From Zhongshania sp. (lineage in GTDB: Bacteria > Pseudomonadota > Gammaproteobacteria > Pseudomonadales > Spongiibacteraceae), in assembly GCA_018066965.1 (NCBI GenBank), contig JAGPVP010000061.1, forward strand, positions 1-64,000: a DNA stretch of 64,000 nt, read 5' to 3'. Numbering within the stretch: position 1 is the first letter of the stretch; every line of letters starts with the position of its first letter. Below the pieces are notes generated by a model. The model searched no databases and was not told the origin of the DNA. It saw only the letters and a program-made list of their open reading frames with translations. Position numbers and translations under genes: made by a program. Below are positions 26,413-33,430 of the stretch, piece after piece.

Positions 26413-27648
26413 TTATTTTTGCCGCGCAATCGCAGCGTTTGCCGCCCATACTGCGGTGGCAAAACAAGCGCTTAATAAATACCCACCGGTGGGCGCCTCC
26501 CAGTCCAACATCTCTCCTACACAATACGTGTTGGGCCGCTTTTTAAGCATCAGCTTATCATCCACTGCAGTAAAACAAATACCGCCATCGGTGCTAATGG
26601 CTTCGTCTACTCCACGGGTTTGCGTAAAGGTTTGTGGCAGGCGTTTTATTAGAGCGGGAATGCCATCTAAATCCGTCATTTGCGCTTTGCTTGTTAAGGC
26701 TTTAAACAAGGCGAGTTTATTGCCATTAAGACCACATTGTTTACGTAAGATATTGGCGATTGAATCTTTAGGCCGCCGCTTCGCTATTGCCTGCTGTAAT
26801 TTTTCAATGGAGCGATCTGGGTCGAGGTCCCAATACATTGTGCACGCGCCATGTTGCTCGATGGCATCACGCATGGGCGCAGATATACCATAAACAGGGC
26901 CGCCTTCAATGCCGTAAGACGCGATAACCGCATCCCCTCGCTGCCGCCACCCAAGTCCCTTGCTATCACAAACAGAGACCGCAATAGATTTTAGCGGCGA
27001 GCCACTGAACTGACTTTTAAGCTCAGCGGGCCATGCATATTCAAAACCGCAATTACTGGGACGAAACGCCGCACATTCAATACCGCGCGCACGAAATTTA
27101 GCCAGCCACTGGCCGTCAGAACCCAGCGCCGACCAACTGCCACCACCGAGCGCAAAGAAGGTCATATCTGCGTTGATAGTCAGTGTTCTATCAGGGCCTT
27201 GAATCCGTAGTTGACCCGCTTCATTCCAGCCCAACCAGCGATGCCGGCTGTGAATGCGCACACCGTTGTCGCGCAGGCGACTGAGCCAGCGGCGCAACAA
27301 GGGCGCGGCCTTTTTTTCTATGGGGAATACCCGCCCAGAACTGCCCACAAAGGTGTCTACACCCAGCGCCGCCGCCCAGCTGCGCAAATCAGTTGCGGTA
27401 AAACTATCGAGTGCGGGCCGAAGTGTGGCGGCTTTGTCGCCGTAGCGACTGATAAAATCTTGCCAGTCTTCATTATGAGTCAGGTTTAAACCACCGATGC
27501 CGGCGCGCAAAAACTTCCGACCAACGGTAGGCATCGCGTCGTAAAGATCAACAACGATGCCGGCTTTGCTTAGCTGTTCCGCCACCATCAGGCCCGCCGG
27601 GCCGCCACCGATAACCACGGCGGCAAGATGAGTAACAGAATCAGGCAT
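26413..27648 (-). CDS. HI0933/TIGR03862-type NAD(P)/FAD-dependent oxidoreductase
   Basis: A 411-residue flavoprotein. The dinucleotide motif AVVIGGGPAGLMVAEQL opens at residue 9 and is followed by KFLRAGIGGLNLTH, typical of the HI0933/BaiN group. The C-terminal GGICF and GEMLDWEAPTGGYLLSACF motifs complete the FAD site. I chose the ATG at 27648, 14 codons inside the longer frame, because it begins directly at the nucleotide fold. The substrate of this group is uncertain. Confidence 0.87.
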   Translation of the reverse strand: MPDSVTHLAAVVIGGGPAGLMVAEQLSKAGIVVDLYDAMPTVGRKFLRAGIGGLNLTHNEDWQDFISRYGDKAATLRPALDSFTATDLRSWAAALGVDTFVGSSGRVFPIEKKAAPLLRRWLSRLRDNGVRIHSRHRWLGWNEAGQLRIQGPDRTLTINADMTFFALGGGSWSALGSDGQWLAKFRARGIECAAFRPSNCGFEYAWPAELKSQFSGSPLKSIAVSVCDSKGLGWRQRGDAVIASYGIEGGPVYGISAPMRDAIEQHGACTMYWDLDPDRSIEKLQQAIAKRRPKDSIANILRKQCGLNGNKLALFKALTSKAQMTDLDGIPALIKRLPQTFTQTRGVDEAISTDGGICFTAVDDKLMLKKRPNTYCVGEMLDWEAPTGGYLLSACFATAVWAANAAIARQK

Positions 27649-27778
27649 GGAGGTAACTCGAAAAATGGCAGTGTGCAGATTGTACCGCAATCGAGTCGCT
27701 ATTGAGACTCAAGGTGCCAATGAACGCCGCCGCCATTGAGGTAAATGGTGGGGCACTGCGTTGAAGGTTTTTACACCA

Positions 27779-28624
27779 TCACAGGGCGAGATCGTCGACA
27801 CGCGCTGGGCCTACCGTAGTTTCAGAGCGCCACAAAATCCGAGACACCGTTAAACCAAGGTAAGCGCCGCTGTTTTTCCGAAATAGGGGACTGTCGTTAA
27901 ACACCGCATCGTGCAAATCGTAATAACCTAGCGATGCGCTTACTCGCCAGTTTCGGTCTAGCTTCATCGCCACAAAACTGCTTATGCCCACGCTATTGTA
28001 ACCGCGCTCAGCCTGATACATCGGCCGCGATGCGGTGGCAAACTGGGGCGCAACACCATAAAAATAGTCATGGTAGGCTTTATTGCCGTAACGTAACTGC
28101 AAGGACGCACCGGCGATATACCGATCGCCATAATGCCGACCCCAGCGCAGCTCCGGGTTAAACAACCATCCTTCGTAATCTAAAGCTGGAAAATCGTCCG
28201 CGGCCAATAGCGCACGTAAATTAAATCGCAGCTGCAATTTTTGGTCTGGCGTGTCGATAAACTTCAATCGCAACGATGGCCCCAGCTCAAGGCTAATATC
28301 AAGATCGTCCATACCTTCTCTGGCGCGATTGTCGTCACTATTCACCGGCAAGCTACCGCCGGCAGAAATATCGAGATCCCAGCGCTTACTTTCAAACAAC
28401 ATACCGCGCAAGCCGTCGCGCCCCGCTTTTACGCGCTCGCCGCGATAAATAATATACGGAAAAGGCAGCGTGTAACTTTGGCTTTGATCAGCGCCGGGAT
28501 AGTCTGGCAAATTCAGCACCGCCAAACCAGCGCCAAGCTCCCATTTTGGCAGGCGCTCGTCTTCGCTAGCATATGCACTCAGTGATAGCAGAGCCAAAAC
28601 CAATATTCGTAAAACTAATGTCAT
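27779..28624 (-). CDS. MipA/OmpV-family outer-membrane protein
   Basis: A 281-residue outer-membrane beta-barrel protein with a cleavable signal peptide (MTLVLRILVLALLSLSAYA). The mature start KWELGAGLAVLNLPDYPGADQ and the closing SAYLG and RILW strands follow the MipA/OmpV pattern. The family is a scaffold for murein-synthesising complexes in E. coli (MipA) and a porin-like protein in other bacteria. No operon partner is evident. Confidence 0.88.
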   Translation of the reverse strand: MTLVLRILVLALLSLSAYASEDERLPKWELGAGLAVLNLPDYPGADQSQSYTLPFPYIIYRGERVKAGRDGLRGMLFESKRWDLDISAGGSLPVNSDDNRAREGMDDLDISLELGPSLRLKFIDTPDQKLQLRFNLRALLAADDFPALDYEGWLFNPELRWGRHYGDRYIAGASLQLRYGNKAYHDYFYGVAPQFATASRPMYQAERGYNSVGISSFVAMKLDRNWRVSASLGYYDLHDAVFNDSPLFRKNSGAYLGLTVSRILWRSETTVGPARVDDLAL

Positions 28625-28854
28625 AGTCTTCTCGGCGATTCAATAATGGAGCAGCGTTTGAAAGGGTTATAGCATAGCTACTTTAAAAAAAGAGTGGCTT
28701 AGCGCAAAAGAGCAAGTGGCAGGACCGAATCTAAGATGAGATGTTGTTACGCGCTATTTGCCCACTGACAGATGGTATGTTGTAAAACATCCACCTGCCA
28801 GCGCAATTTTATAAGCTGTTGAGCCTTTTTACGTAGTGCCTACTGAACTGAGAG

Positions 28855-29253
28855 CTAGCTCTCAGGAGCAAATTGCGCAAACACCTGCAGCCCTGTCAGC
28901 TTTGTGGTTTGATTACTAAATTCATAATATTCCGGCTTTTCATCAATGAATATTTCATTAGATAGCTGGAAATCTTGATCTTGGAACAAACCCGCCGGAA
29001 GAATATAGTCATTATTAGGCAGCAAGTGATAAAAAAGATGTGTGCCGCAGCTTGCACAAAATCCACGCTCTGCCCAGTCAGACGATTGATACCTAGACGG
29101 AGCATCGCCCGTAAAACTAACATCTGACCCACAATGCACTGCGAACATTGGCCCGCCCGACCAACGACGGCACATCGAGCAATGGCAAAGACCAAGATCG
29201 GTTTTATCCGCCGTTTCTACTTCGATTTTTCCACACAAACATTTACCCTTCAT
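28855..29253 (-). CDS. GFA-family protein (CENP-V/GFA domain) 1
   Basis: A 132-residue zinc-binding protein of the GFA (glutathione-dependent formaldehyde-activating-like) family. The zinc ligands are visible: CLCGKIEV near residues 5-12, LCHCSMCRRWSG, and FCASCGTHL near 85. Most members have no verified activity, so the name is structural. A homologous gene follows upstream at 29344, with 90 bases between them. The pair sits just outside the cassette array. Confidence 0.85.
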   Translation of the reverse strand: MKGKCLCGKIEVETADKTDLGLCHCSMCRRWSGGPMFAVHCGSDVSFTGDAPSRYQSSDWAERGFCASCGTHLFYHLLPNNDYILPAGLFQDQDFQLSNEIFIDEKPEYYEFSNQTTKLTGLQVFAQFAPES

Positions 29254-29343
29254 AGCTGACTCCTTTCTACAAATGAATTTACATGACGCCTTTTATCGTT
29301 ACGTTTTTTATAACAAAGTTTTCAAAAATAATACCGCGTCACT

Positions 29344-29748
29344 TCACAAACTATCAGGAAATCCACTGAATTGGGGGATTCCCGCATACGGCTCGCACCA
29401 GTTTGCTTTTGACTCTGTGTTTGCATGAGCCACTGGCTTAAAGCTAATTGGACTATCTATCGTCGAGAGCATGATAGCAAAAAACATGTTCTTATCAGGA
29501 GCGTAGTTCATAAGCCTAGTGCCACACTCAGAGCAAAAAGCGCGAAAACCGCCCGCGCCATTTTGGTGTTCTTTCAGGGAAGATTTTTCATCAAACAATT
29601 TAAACGTAGAATACTTTGCTACGGCTACCGTCGCGTAGTCTGCACCATGCGCCTTCCTGCAAAACTTACAATGGCAGTTAAATACTTGTTCCGGAATAAT
29701 TTCTACTTCGTAGCGGATATTGCCACATAAGCAACTACCATTGACCAT
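29344..29748 (-). CDS. GFA-family protein 2
   Basis: A 134-residue paralogue of the adjacent GFA gene with the same zinc motifs: CLCGNIRYEV, CHCKFCRKAHG and FCSECGTRL. It differs clearly in the remaining sequence, so it is not a recent duplicate. It is immediately beside the inverted-repeat element that marks the end of the cassette array, 32 bases away. Confidence 0.85.
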   Translation of the reverse strand: MVNGSCLCGNIRYEVEIIPEQVFNCHCKFCRKAHGADYATVAVAKYSTFKLFDEKSSLKEHQNGAGGFRAFCSECGTRLMNYAPDKNMFFAIMLSTIDSPISFKPVAHANTESKANWCEPYAGIPQFSGFPDSL

Positions 29749-29779
29749 GTTTACTCTCCATCGAATTTATTGGACCGGA

Positions 29780-29893
29780 TATTTGGGGTCAGAGTAAAAA
29801 CTCTGGCACTGGGCCAGAGAAAACATCAACTTACTACATACATTAAAACCGTGAGCACCTGACAAGCCAGAGCTTTTACTCTGACCCCAAATA
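29780..29893. repeat. REP/MITE-like inverted repeat element
   Basis: The two 28-base arms (29780-29807 and 29866-29893) are inverted copies with a single mismatch, sharing TATTTGGGGTCAGAGTAAAA and then CTCTGGC. A shorter hairpin, CTCTGG-CCAGAG, lies at the inner end of the left arm. The GGGGTCAGAGTAAA motif is one I recall from dispersed palindromic elements associated with REP-type Y1 transposases (RAYTs) in gammaproteobacteria; no transposase is present here. It interrupts or abuts the last attC-like end of the cassette array. Confidence 0.65.
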
Positions 29894-29909
29894 CCCTTGT
29901 TATGTGTTT

Positions 29910-30128
29910 TCATTTTCTAGTGGCACCCAGTTGAAATAAAAAACTGATAAAACAACAAAAAATGCCGCAACTACAAAAGTAATTAGTGGGATCGGGAATA
30001 GCTTTATAAAGTGCAAATGCCGACAGTGCTCCTATGCCTCCAATAGCAGAGTTCCTTGCACTACTGGCCTTGAGCACTGAACCACAACTGGGACAAGTCA
30101 GCGCTTTGCTATTTGAAAGCTGAATCAC
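29910..30128 (-). pseudogene. Small zinc-ribbon/membrane cassette protein, probably decayed at its 5' end
   Basis: The annotated frame begins with GTG at 30128 and gives 72 residues with one CPSC knuckle and a hydrophobic segment (GIFCCFISFLFQL). In the same frame, upstream to 30191, lies RKVAKCPSCNKRLKLKQ, which would be the first knuckle of a two-knuckle ribbon, but no start codon precedes it. Further up, in the same frame, an ATG at 30227 opens a short reading MSEHPHWTGT that hits TAA TAG at 30192-30197. The coding region has therefore probably lost its start by small mutations. It is the last unit of the array. Confidence 0.5.
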
Positions 30129-30242
30129 CTGTTTGAGCTTGAGGCGCTTATTACAGCTAGGACATTTAGCAACTTTGCGTTTCTCTCGATTCTATTAAGT
30201 GCCTGTCCAATGGGGATGCTCACTCATTTCTCTGATTCGTAC

Positions 30243-30326
30243 GCTTAACGCCGCCAATACACGCGACTTTGTAGTGAAGCCGCAGGCGCAACGAAAAAGC
30301 TGTCGCGGTGCTTGGCCTTGTTAGGG
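30243..30326 (-). repeat. attC site 6 (integron recombination site)
   Basis: On the minus strand it starts CCCTAACAAGG and ends GGCGGCGTTAAGC. The arms pair as AACAAGGCCAAGCACCGCGAC-type versus GTCGCGTGTATTGGCGGCGTT, with a few mismatches. R' is GTTAAGC, matching GTTRRRY. It is 84 bases long and belongs to the toxin-antitoxin cassette that precedes it on the minus strand. Confidence 0.75.
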
Positions 30327-30373
30327 CTTTTGATATATAGTTGTACGGCATTTCCGTACGTGAGGCTACCCAC

Positions 30374-30646
30374 ATGGACACCATTAGCGTGAACAAATTT
30401 AGAGACAACCTGAAAACCGTTGTAGAACAAGTAGTTAGCCGACACGAGCCGCTCAAAGTTACTCGGCGAGCTGGTGAAGCATTTGTTGTAATGAGTGCCG
30501 ATGACTGGGAGCGAGAGCAGGAAACCCTGTACGTACTTCAAAGCAAAAACCTCATGCAGCAAATTGCCGACTCCCTTGAAACCCACACCAGCGGGCAAGG
30601 CTACAAACCGACTGAAGAGCAGATGAATGAGATCACTGGTATTTGA
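30374..30646 (+). CDS. YefM/Phd-family antitoxin
   Basis: From the ATG at 30374 the protein has 90 residues and reads MDTISVNKFRDNLK, the N-terminal DNA-binding fold of YefM/Phd antitoxins. A KVTRRAGEAFVVMSADDWE segment typical of YefM follows, and the acidic tail is disordered. A GAGG lies 8 bases ahead of the ATG; the longer frame from 30341 adds 11 residues. It neutralises the following toxin and represses its own promoter in relatives. It overlaps the toxin gene by 20 bases. It is on the plus strand, opposite to the other cassettes. Confidence 0.85.
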   Translation: MDTISVNKFRDNLKTVVEQVVSRHEPLKVTRRAGEAFVVMSADDWEREQETLYVLQSKNLMQQIADSLETHTSGQGYKPTEEQMNEITGI

Positions 30647-30899
30647 GGGCAATACCTGGGAAGCGTATGAAAGCATGCGCGAAAAGGACAAGCGGCTGCA
30701 CAAAGCACTCTGCAAATTGCTCAAGGAAATGCTCCGATCTGATGATCCCTCATCGGGCCTCGGCAAGCCTGAGCCACTCAAGCACAATCTTTCGGGCCTT
30801 TGGTCAAAACGAATCTCGCAGAAAGACCGTTTGATATATCGTTTCGATGATAAGTCCATTTATATCTTCGCTATTGGTGGACACTACGATCAGCCCTAA
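30627..30899 (+). CDS. YoeB/Txe-family mRNA-interferase toxin
   Basis: A 90-residue RelE-fold toxin of the YoeB/Txe type. The signature GLGKPEPLKHNLSGLWSKRI is near residues 44-63, followed by the basic KDRLIYR segment and the C-terminal GGHYDQP, with the catalytic His and Tyr typical of YoeB. It cleaves mRNA on the ribosome in relatives. The stop codon TAA at 30897 lies in the next attC-like site. The ATG lies inside the antitoxin end, so translation is coupled. Confidence 0.87.
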   Translation: MRSLVFEGNTWEAYESMREKDKRLHKALCKLLKEMLRSDDPSSGLGKPEPLKHNLSGLWSKRISQKDRLIYRFDDKSIYIFAIGGHYDQP

Positions 30900-30962
30900 C
30901 GCTTGTAACACTTGACCGAAAAAGCTTAGCTTTTTTGGGTCAAGTGCTTACCCTTGTTGTGC
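30895..30962 (-). repeat. attC site 5 (short type)
   Basis: A 68-base palindromic site. Its central arms, CACTTGACC-g-AAAAAGCT and its complement, give a strong stem of about 18 bases. Outside these are AACAAGGGTAA and TTACAAGCGTTAGGG on the minus strand, matching the R/L boxes of an attC. It is shorter than sites 1-4 and not closely related to them. It could be taken for a terminator, but the flanking core motifs and its place between cassettes favour attC. Confidence 0.65.
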
Positions 30963-31391
30963 ATTTGAGTAGTTTTCATTTTTGATACGCTCAAGATCTT
31001 GCCTTAAACCATGAAACAATTCGGATATATTAAATTTCTCCCCGTCCTCCATGCGCTTGGATAGCATCGTTAGAGGATATATCAATAAGCTTGTTTCCTT
31101 GAAGCGCACGCAAGCATCTTTACCGTACTCATCTTCGACAACCCACCAATCGTAATCTGGTATCTCATTTACAAACACCTTGCCAAATACAACACCCAGA
31201 GATTGTAATTCTTGTGTGTTTTCTATTGGCACTTGACCGGAGTCAACTACTGCTTGTAACCGCACCAGGTCTTCCATAGAGCCATCCATTTCTTGGCCAG
31301 TTACATCTTGAGAAATCTGGCTCCCGAGCAGCAACATTTTCGCGATGTAGGTAACCCATTCTTCATCGGGTGCAGAAATTACTTGATCCAT
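30948..31391 (-). CDS. DUF3806-like cassette protein
   Basis: A 147-residue soluble protein. The segments VFGKVFVNEIPDYDWWVVEDEYGKDACVRF and IYPLTMLSKRMEDGE are the kind seen in DUF3806/immunity-like proteins (my recollection of the pattern). No signal peptide is present. The ATG at 31391 has AGAG about ten bases ahead. It is a cassette gene between attC sites 4 and 5; its stop lies inside site 5. Confidence 0.65.
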   Translation of the reverse strand: MDQVISAPDEEWVTYIAKMLLLGSQISQDVTGQEMDGSMEDLVRLQAVVDSGQVPIENTQELQSLGVVFGKVFVNEIPDYDWWVVEDEYGKDACVRFKETSLLIYPLTMLSKRMEDGEKFNISELFHGLRQDLERIKNENYSNAQQG

Positions 31392-31411
31392 GATCGATTC
31401 TCTTTTGATGC

Positions 31412-31547
31412 ATAACGCCGGCGCCAGAGGCCGCCAAAATGGAGCGCATTTTTGTGCAACAATGAGCGCAGCGAATGCACAAAAAAGTGCAGAGTTTTGG
31501 CTGTCCTACCGCGCTTTACAGCGGCGAATTGCGCGCCCTTGTTATAT
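31412..31547 (-). repeat. attC site 4 (long homologous type)
   Basis: 136 bases, running on the minus strand from ATATAACAAGGGCGCGC to GCGCCGGCGTTAT. The inner region shows the shared CCAAAACTCTGC, GTGCATTCGCTGCGCTC and CTCCATTTTGG blocks also seen in sites 1 and 2. It folds as a long imperfect hairpin, which is the recombining form of an attC. Confidence 0.85.
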
Positions 31548-31551
31548 GAAC

Positions 31552-31935
31552 TTACTTGCTGCATTTCTTAAGCTGCCATTCTTTTGAATTGCCTGCTTCA
31601 GAAGTTTGGGTTGCGTTAAAACCATAGGCCTCCCAACCAATTTCACCTAACTTATTTAGGATGCTTGGAGCGTGTACAGCATTGATACCAAAGTGCTCTG
31701 TTAGTGACATTTTTATATTTTTTGATGCAGGAAGTGGATTATTGTTTTGCCACATACCGACCTCTGTTGGTGCCTCCCACATCACGAAGGTATAAACACC
31801 CTTTGCCTCATTATTTTCGACTATAGCGTCAGTTTTAAAGCGAAGACTTGCATACTGCCAATTACTGCACCAAAACGTTTCAGCAACTGAAATGCTAGCC
31901 AGAAGAGCCAAACCTATGCATATTAAATACTTCAA
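31552..31935 (-). CDS. Exported hypothetical cassette protein, 127 aa
   Basis: The frame starts with TTG at 31935 preceded by AAGGAG at good spacing, so the TTG start is supported. The N-terminus MKYLICIGLALLASISVA is a signal peptide. The mature part has Trp and Cys residues (FWCSNWQY near 21-28 and CSK at the end), which may form a disulfide. I recognise no family. It lies between attC sites 3 and 4, with the stop directly before site 4. Confidence 0.7.
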   Translation of the reverse strand: MKYLICIGLALLASISVAETFWCSNWQYASLRFKTDAIVENNEAKGVYTFVMWEAPTEVGMWQNNNPLPASKNIKMSLTEHFGINAVHAPSILNKLGEIGWEAYGFNATQTSEAGNSKEWQLKKCSK

Positions 31936-31949
31936 GGTGACTCCTTCAT

Positions 31950-32040
31950 ATAACGCCCTGCGGCAGGGGCAGACAAATAAGCGTAGCGTTTTGGCTGTCC
32001 CGCCGCGTTTTTCAGCGGCAACTGCCCGCCCTTGTTATGG
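31950..32040 (-). repeat. attC site 3 (shortened long-type)
   Basis: A 91-base version of the homologous attC type: minus-strand ends CCATAACAAGGGCGGGC and CCTGCCGCAGGGCGTTATAT. The outer blocks match sites 2 and 4, but the central GTGCATTCGCTGC portion is missing, so it looks like an internal deletion. Confidence 0.8.
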
Positions 32041-32352
32041 GTTGATGGCACTGATTCTTTCCTTGATGGACTCAATATTCAGATGCCCTACAAAGTATTT
32101 AAACGACTTCGCAGCTTTTACCTGAAACCAACCATATGCCAGCCCTGCACCTAAAGCTATTTGCCCAATTACGTCGATTAGGTCTCTAGAGTCATAAAAC
32201 GAGTTAAACCCTGACAGCAAGCCACCCACAACACAAAGAGCTATCAGAATCTGGCCCATCGTGCGAGTTTTCTTGGCGATTCTTTCTTCGTGCTCGCTAA
32301 GTTTTAGAATTGAGCGTAAGTATTTCAACTCATCCGATGCCTGGTTCTTCAT
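32035..32352 (-). CDS. Cassette membrane protein, 105 aa, two helices
   Basis: From the ATG at 32352 the protein has 105 residues with two hydrophobic segments (MGQILIALCVVGGLLSGF and DVIGQIALGAGLAYGWF) after a charged N-terminus (MKNQASDELKYLRSIL). GGAAG lies 6 bases upstream. The longer frame from 32430 runs through attC site 2 and is not real. No known family is recognised. The stop TAA lies inside attC site 3. Confidence 0.7.
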   Translation of the reverse strand: MKNQASDELKYLRSILKLSEHEERIAKKTRTMGQILIALCVVGGLLSGFNSFYDSRDLIDVIGQIALGAGLAYGWFQVKAAKSFKYFVGHLNIESIKERISAINP

Positions 32353-32378
32353 ATTTACTTCCAATTCAGATAAAACCC

Positions 32379-32516
32379 ATAACGCCCTACGCCAGGGGCT
32401 GCCAAAATGGAGCGCGTTTTTGTGCAACACTGAGCGCAGCGAATGCGCACGAAAAGGCGCGGAGTTTTGGCTGTCCCGCCGCGCTTTTCAGCGGCGACTG
32501 CGCGTATTTGTTATGG
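32379..32516 (-). repeat. attC site 2 (long homologous type)
   Basis: 138 bases; minus strand from CCATAACAAATACGCGC to CTGGCGTAGGGCGTTAT. It contains CCAAAACTCCGCGCC and CGCGCTCCATTTTGG blocks that pair with each other, with an extra hairpin CGCCGCTGAAAAGCGCGGCG. It is a near-duplicate of sites 1 and 4. Confidence 0.85.
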
Positions 32517-32939
32517 GTTGGTTGGAGAAAAGCTGACAGGAACCCCACCATATGTTGAGCCCGGGACAGGCCAACCAACCCAATACTCGTAACCATATAG
32601 CGACTTTCGGCGCTCAGATGACCAGCCGCTAAGAGAAAGGGTAATAAGGTGCTTTTTATCATGGTAGCAATAGAATACGAATATTGATTCTTGCGTATTA
32701 CTTGGTTTGTACCTGCACTGAAGCTGTATTTTGCCGTTGACTGATTCATAAGTGGCTTCCATGTTGTTGCCAACAGTTAGGTTGTATAAAACGACATCTT
32801 CGGAGACAGGAATCTGCCCGCTAGGCTCCCAACCGCCCTCTAATTCTTCTATCTTAATTGTGTCAGCAAAACTGAAGGATACCGGAATAGTTAACATGCA
32901 AAATAGCGATACCTTCTTATAAATCTTGAGTGTGCTCAT
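32511..32939 (-). CDS. Exported hypothetical cassette protein, 142 aa
   Basis: The true start is probably the ATG at 32939; the longer frame from 33122 translates attC site 1. The N-terminus MSTLKIYKKVSLFCMLTIPVS is a signal peptide ending near SFA. The mature part has two cysteines (LQCRY and FVFYCYH) and a GYEYWVGWPVPG segment. I do not recognise a family. The stop codon TAA at 32511 is in attC site 2. Confidence 0.7.
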   Translation of the reverse strand: MSTLKIYKKVSLFCMLTIPVSFSFADTIKIEELEGGWEPSGQIPVSEDVVLYNLTVGNNMEATYESVNGKIQLQCRYKPSNTQESIFVFYCYHDKKHLITLSLSGWSSERRKSLYGYEYWVGWPVPGSTYGGVPVSFSPTNP

Positions 32940-32954
32940 AGTCCAGGAGAACCC

Positions 32955-33070
32955 ATAACGCCTACCGCAGCGGAAGACAAAATGGAGCGATTTTTTGTGC
33001 AAGAATGAGCGCAGCGATTGCACAAAAAGGCGCAGAGTTTTGGCTGTCTGACTGCCGGTTTTTGTTAGGC
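32955..33070 (-). repeat. attC site 1 (long homologous type)
   Basis: 116 bases; minus strand from GCCTAACAAAAACCGGC to CGCTGCGGTAGGCGTTAT. R'' GCCTAAC fits RYYYAAC. It shares the CCAAAACTCTGCGCC and CGCTCCATTTTG blocks with sites 2 and 4, and the centre again carries the GTGCAATCGCTGCGCTC palindrome. Confidence 0.83.
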
Positions 33071-33072
33071 CT

Positions 33073-33417
33073 TTAATGCTCTGATTCACTGATAAAATAC
33101 ACCTTTTTGCCGTGTTTTTCATGGACCGCCTCCAAGACTTTTTCTACAAGCTCGGATTCCTTATCTACACCGGCATCTGCTAGCACAATGATACAAACAA
33201 TATTTCTAGATTTCTTGGCGAGTTCAATTGCTGAACGCACACCGCTAACTCCTACTATTTCCTTGTTTGCCCAGACCTCGCCTTTGGCAGTGATAGCGAT
33301 AGCCATGTAATCATAAGCGCACTCGGCACCGTCCGACCAAGCTTGTTGCGCCTCACTTTTTTCAGCCATTGCGTTTCCGGAGAAGGCTATGACAAGGAAA
33401 AGTATGATGATCTTCAT
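33073..33417 (-). CDS. Exported cassette protein, weakly ExbD/TolR-like, 114 aa
   Basis: The N-terminus MKIIILFLVIAFSGNAMA is a signal peptide. The mature part has a pattern resembling the periplasmic domain of ExbD/TolR: AIAITAKGEVWANKEIVG, a helix, then VCIIVLADAGVDKESELVEKVLEAVHEKHGKKVYFI. That similarity is by eye only and the transmembrane anchor of ExbD is replaced by a signal peptide, so function is unknown. The ATG lies only 8 bases from the core site, as is usual for cassettes. It is the first cassette of the array. Confidence 0.65.
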   Translation of the reverse strand: MKIIILFLVIAFSGNAMAEKSEAQQAWSDGAECAYDYMAIAITAKGEVWANKEIVGVSGVRSAIELAKKSRNIVCIIVLADAGVDKESELVEKVLEAVHEKHGKKVYFISESEH

Positions 33418-33423
33418 TCTGAA

Positions 33424-33430
33424 GCCTAAC
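33424..33430 (-). repeat. Array-end core recombination site (attC or attI-like)
   Basis: On the minus strand the sequence is GTTAGGC, a perfect GTTRRRY core, immediately before the first cassette gene. No full attC palindrome with a partner core is evident upstream, though hairpins TGAGGTC-ttc-GACCTCA (33441-33457) and GTAATTA/TAATTAC (33463-33490) are present. It may be an attI-like site or the remnant of a broken attC. Confidence 0.5.

Larger units (their letters stand above)
29891..33430 (-). mobile_element. Integron-type gene cassette array (CALIN), no integrase seen
   Basis: Seven small gene units, each flanked by attC-like recombination sites, occupy this span. Reading the minus strand from 33430 downwards, the order is: core site, gene 33417-33073, attC, 32939-32511, attC, 32352-32035, attC, 31935-31552, attC, 31391-30948, attC, toxin-antitoxin pair (reversed), attC, zinc-ribbon remnant, and a truncated attC end at 29895-29906. 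Four attC sites share long homologous imperfect palindromes of about 90-138 bases, like Vibrio-type repeats; two are shorter and different. Cassette genes lack visible promoters and start very near the site, with stop codons often inside the next attC. No tyrosine recombinase of the IntI type is in the window, so it is either a CALIN or part of a larger chromosomal integron. Confidence 0.85.

Noticed and set aside
30895..30962. Strong hairpin as a rho-independent terminator for the toxin gene
   Set aside because: T-run is inside the stem loop rather than after it, and core sites flank it, so an attC is the better reading.
32353..32430. N-terminal extension of the 32035-32430 frame
   Set aside because: It reads through attC site 2; the ATG at 32352 has a good ribosome site.
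32939..33122. N-terminal extension of the 32511-33122 frame
   Set aside because: These codons translate an attC site; the ATG at 32939 begins a normal signal peptide.
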